Positions 60,848-64,000 of a DNA stretch of 64,000 bases are shown in pieces. Positions within the stretch are counted from its first letter, which is position 1; every line of letters starts with the position of its first letter. A program made the translations under genes and the position numbers. The notes beneath the pieces are model-generated. The model ran no database searches. It was given only the letters and a program-made list of their open reading frames with translations, and had not been told where the DNA came from. The DNA comes from Lyngbya sp. HA4199-MV5 (lineage in GTDB: Bacteria > Cyanobacteriota > Cyanobacteriia > Leptolyngbyales > Leptolyngbyaceae): contig JAHHHL010000012.1 of assembly GCA_019359375.1 (NCBI GenBank), forward strand, positions 94,509 to 158,508, given 5' to 3'.

Positions 60848-60939
60848 AGGGTGGCAGGAGTTTGGTCATTTTGGGGCAATAAGGAGTCTTAGCCTGTGAA
60901 CGCAAAACGCTTGTGCTTGGAAACCGTGGAGCGATCGCT

Positions 60940-63879
60940 ATGACGGATCAATCCCCTTCCTACCCCCTACCACCAAATACCTACGACTACCAGGTCGGGG
61001 GTAGTCTCCCGGTTGATGCACCCACCTATGTGCGCCGACAAGCCGACGACGATCTCTTTAACGCCCTGAAAGCAGGTGAGTTTTGCTATGTGCTGAACTC
61101 GCGGCAAATGGGTAAGTCGAGCTTGAAGGTGCAGACCATGCAGCGCTTGCAGGCGGAAGGAGTAGCGTGTGCCGCGATCGACCTCACCCGCATCGGCACG
61201 TCAGATATGACCCCGGAGCAGTGGTACAGCAGCGTTATCGATAGCATTGTCAGCAGTCTGGATCTCTACGAGACGTTTGAGTTGTATACCTGGTGGGAAG
61301 AGCATCAACTGCTGTCGTTTGTGCGGCGATTTGACAAGTTTCTGGAGGATGTGCTGCTGGCGACGCTTCCCCAGCCGATCGTCATTTTTATTGATGAGAT
61401 TGATAGTGTCCTCAGTCTGCCGTTTAAGTTGGATGATTTTTTTGCGCTGCTGCGGGAATGCTACAACCGTCGGGCTGAGAACTCAGCGTATGGGCGGCTA
61501 ACGTTTACTCTTCTGGGGGTGACTACGCCATCAGATTTGATGCAGGATAAGCAGCGAACACCATTTAATGTGGGTCGCTCGATCGACCTGTTGGGCTTTC
61601 AACTGCATGAATCGCAGTCGCTGGCTCAAGGCTTGGCAGCAAAGGCAGATAATCCGCAAGCTTTAATGCAAGCAGTGCTGCACTGGACAGGTGGACAGCC
61701 GTTTTTGACCCAAAAGGTTTGCCAACTGGTATTGAGTGCAGGAAATAGGGCACCCAACGGACAAGAAATGGCTTGGGTTGAGGCGTTAGTGCGCGCCAGA
61801 GTGATTGAGAACTGGGAAGCGCAGGATACGCCGGAGCATTTGAAGACAATTCGCGATCGCTTCCTCCTTAGTGGTGAACAACGCACTGGACGCTTGCTGG
61901 GGTTGTATCAGCAGATTGTGCAACAGGGAGAGATCGCAGCAAATGATAGCTCAGAACAGGTAGAGTTACGACTAACGGGCTTAGTGGTGAAACGGGATAG
62001 CCAACTGAAGGTTTACAACCGCATTTACGAGCGGGTGTTTAATCGTGATTGGCTGGAGCGATCGCTGGCAGCATTACGACCGTATGGAGGGGCGATCGCA
62101 GCTTGGCTAGAATTGGGTTGCCAGGATGAATCGCGGTTGCTTCGAGGACAGGCATTGCAAGATGCTCGAACCTGGGCAGAAGGGAAGAGTTTGGGGGATG
62201 ACGATCGCCGCTTTTTGGATGCCAGTCAAGAACTGGAAAAGCGCGATATACAGAAGAAACTGCACGCACAGGCAGAAGCAAACCAAATTTTGACCAAAGC
62301 TCAACAGCAGGCAGAAGCTAAGCTAGAAACGGCAAATCAGCACTTGCTTGAGAAGCAACAGGAAACCCATAAGATTGTTCGGAAAGGGAAGCGAACCGTT
62401 TTGCTGACATCTGCCTTGGCGTTAGGTGCTGGGTTACTGGCAGTGAGCGCACTGGGTTTCGCAGGTAATCGCATCAGTGCAGCAAACCAAGCCGAGAAGG
62501 AAGCCCTTGCCTTTCAGTCTGATGCCGACAAGGCAAAACAGGATTTAGAACAGGTAAAAGCTGATAAAGAGAAAGTAGAAGCTGAAAGCAAAAAAGCCAT
62601 TGCCGCAGCAGAGCAGAGCTTGACAACTGCCAAACAGCGAGAAGCGGATGCGAAACAAAAAGAGCAGCAAGCCCAGCAGCGATATGGACAGGCGCAGCAG
62701 CAGGTGAATGTAGCACAAGCCCAACTTGCTCAGGTGAATCAAGATAAGGCGGCAGCAACTCAGCAGGCAGCAATCGCCAAACAATTAGCCGATGCAGCAG
62801 AACAGAAAGCAGAAAACGCTGCTCAAGTATTGCGTATTGCACAGGCAAAGACTAAAAAAGCGGAAAATGACACTGCAACAGCACAACGTCAATTAGATCA
62901 GGCTCAAGTTAAATTGGCGCAAACTCTGTCTGTTGCTTTAGAAAAATCTGCCAAAGTTCTGCCAAGTGAATTCGCGGCAGGTAAATTGAGCCAAATAGAT
63001 GCGCTAATCTCCTTACTAAAACTGGATCGAGAATGGCAAGCACTATTAAAGGATAACCGCCTATCTCAAGTTGCAAAACCACTTAAAGAAGATGTGGAAT
63101 CAGCCATCCAAAAAGGCTTTCAAGACATACTCAAAAGCGATTTCGTACGCCAAAAAATCAAGTATGAAATTTCCACAATTAACGCAATTGATTTTTCTGT
63201 AGATAGTAAGTACATTCTAACCTCCGGTGGTGAGCGGTACAGTGAGGGTGGTGAAGCAATACATGATGGATTTACAAGTAGAGATAATAAAATAATATAT
63301 GATGAATTTATTAGACTTTTCGATCTATCAGGGAAGCAGCACCAAAAGATTAAATCCAATTTTCCTAGCAATATAAAGCATGGTCAAAATTGTTTTGCCA
63401 TACTAAATTACTCTACTGACAAGCCTTACAGGTATGTAATTGAATTATTTAAGTATCAAGAAGGTTTTTTGGAACCATCTGACTAAATAGTGTTAGCCAG
63501 CCCAAAATCTGGACATAATGGTTTGGATTTTAGCCGAGATGGTAAGCACCTTGTTGCTATTGTTTCTAGAGATATCAAAATATTTGATATCTCAGAAGAT
63601 TGCAGAAAACAAAGCAGTCAATTAATTAGGCTGAACGCTGAAAATGAAGAGGTGAGATTCAGTCCTGACGGAAAACTAATTCTAGTGTTAACTAAAAATT
63701 CAGATTCAAGTGATGTGGTAAAAATTTTTAATTTTTCTGGAAATTTACTCCACACTCTGCCTGATGATTTAGTTCGAGATAATCCTAATGATTCAACTTT
63801 CCTTCATATACGTGATGATATTAATAAATCTTGGCTTTTCGACGCAAATTTTCCAGACTCATACGACACTAGCTTCTAA
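60940..63879 (+). pseudogene. AAA-like / coiled coil / WD40-like protein, interrupted
   Basis: From the ATG at 60940: the AAA-like domain as in the previous gene, a membrane span ([22 protein letters not shown]), then about 150 residues of coiled coil rich in Ala/Gln/Lys, then the start of a WD40-like domain. A TAA at 63484-63486 interrupts it, yet the same frame resumes (VLASPKSGHNGLDFSRDGKHL, VRFSPDGKLILVLT), clearly the same domain. The frame then ends at 63879, at a transposase gene, so the remaining WD40 blades are missing. Two lesions make it a likely pseudogene. Confidence 0.8.
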
Positions 63880-64000
63880 GTACAGGACAAAAGTTGGAGG
63901 GATTGCACAAAGTCGGACTCATTGGACGCAGATGGATTGAGCACCAAATGGCGCAAATAATCGAGCCCTAACCGGAACAAACTTTTGGCACGACGACGGT
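63876..64000 (-). mobile_element. IS4-like transposase, C-terminal part (runs off the edge)
   Basis: Read on the minus strand the frame gives RRRAKSLFRLGLDYLRHLVL, then NPSASNESDFVQSLQLLSCT and a stop. The ending FRLGLDYLR....LSCT is that of cyanobacterial IS4-family transposases. The IS end therefore lies close to 63,870 and cuts the WD40 gene. The rest of the IS is outside the window. Confidence 0.65.

Overview
The window is cyanobacterial DNA. The octamer GCGATCGC (HIP1) and shorter forms of it are very frequent on both strands, and many products are cyanobacterial families: the AAA-like/WD40 proteins, the XisF-type recombinase and Cas12k. It consists of two large mobile elements separated by about 4.3 kb of ordinary chromosome.

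Element 1 (position 1 to about 40,430; its left end is outside the window) is a phage-like integrative element. It carries a large serine recombinase at its right end, a homing-type endonuclease, a replication block (HTH initiator-like protein, DnaB helicase, recombinase, HNH nuclease), a D12-class adenine methylase, a DndC/PAPS-reductase-like enzyme, a Rha-type protein, Cro/CI-like regulators and dozens of short overlapping genes. I see no relaxase, no VirB4-like ATPase and no terminase, portal or tail genes. A minus-strand operon (5.5-11.2 kb) instead holds a membrane-anchored FtsK/HerA-like ATPase, several small membrane proteins and one protein joining an M23 peptidase, a lysozyme-like domain and a trypsin-like protease. 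Its right end appears to lie inside a chromosomal endonuclease III gene, which ends abruptly before its expected Fe-S cluster.

The host segment (about 40.43-44.77 kb) holds that truncated nth gene, a secreted glycoside-hydrolase-like protein, a SAM methyltransferase, a HAD phosphatase and tRNA-Ala(CGC).

Element 2 starts at 44,767 and runs off the right edge. It is the CRISPR-proximal end of a type V-K CRISPR-associated transposon (CAST). It shows four TnsB-type end repeats, a homing guide whose 17-nt spacer matches the adjacent tRNA-Ala gene behind a GGTA PAM, two array repeats, a tracrRNA and cas12k. The element end is 66 bp from the PAM, as expected for RNA-guided insertion by this system. 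tnsB, tnsC and tniQ are not in the window and should lie to the right. Cargo next to cas12k includes an HTH regulator, a Cas4-like nuclease, a CHAT protease-STAND ATPase in an operon with a HicB-like protein and an unknown 305-residue protein, a tyrosine recombinase, and a TIR-AAA protein followed by two tandem AAA-like membrane proteins. The last of these is broken and cut off by an IS4-like transposase.

Several genes carry single-base frameshifts, in-frame stops or repeat expansions. These may be real decay or assembly errors in homopolymers, and each is described where it occurs.
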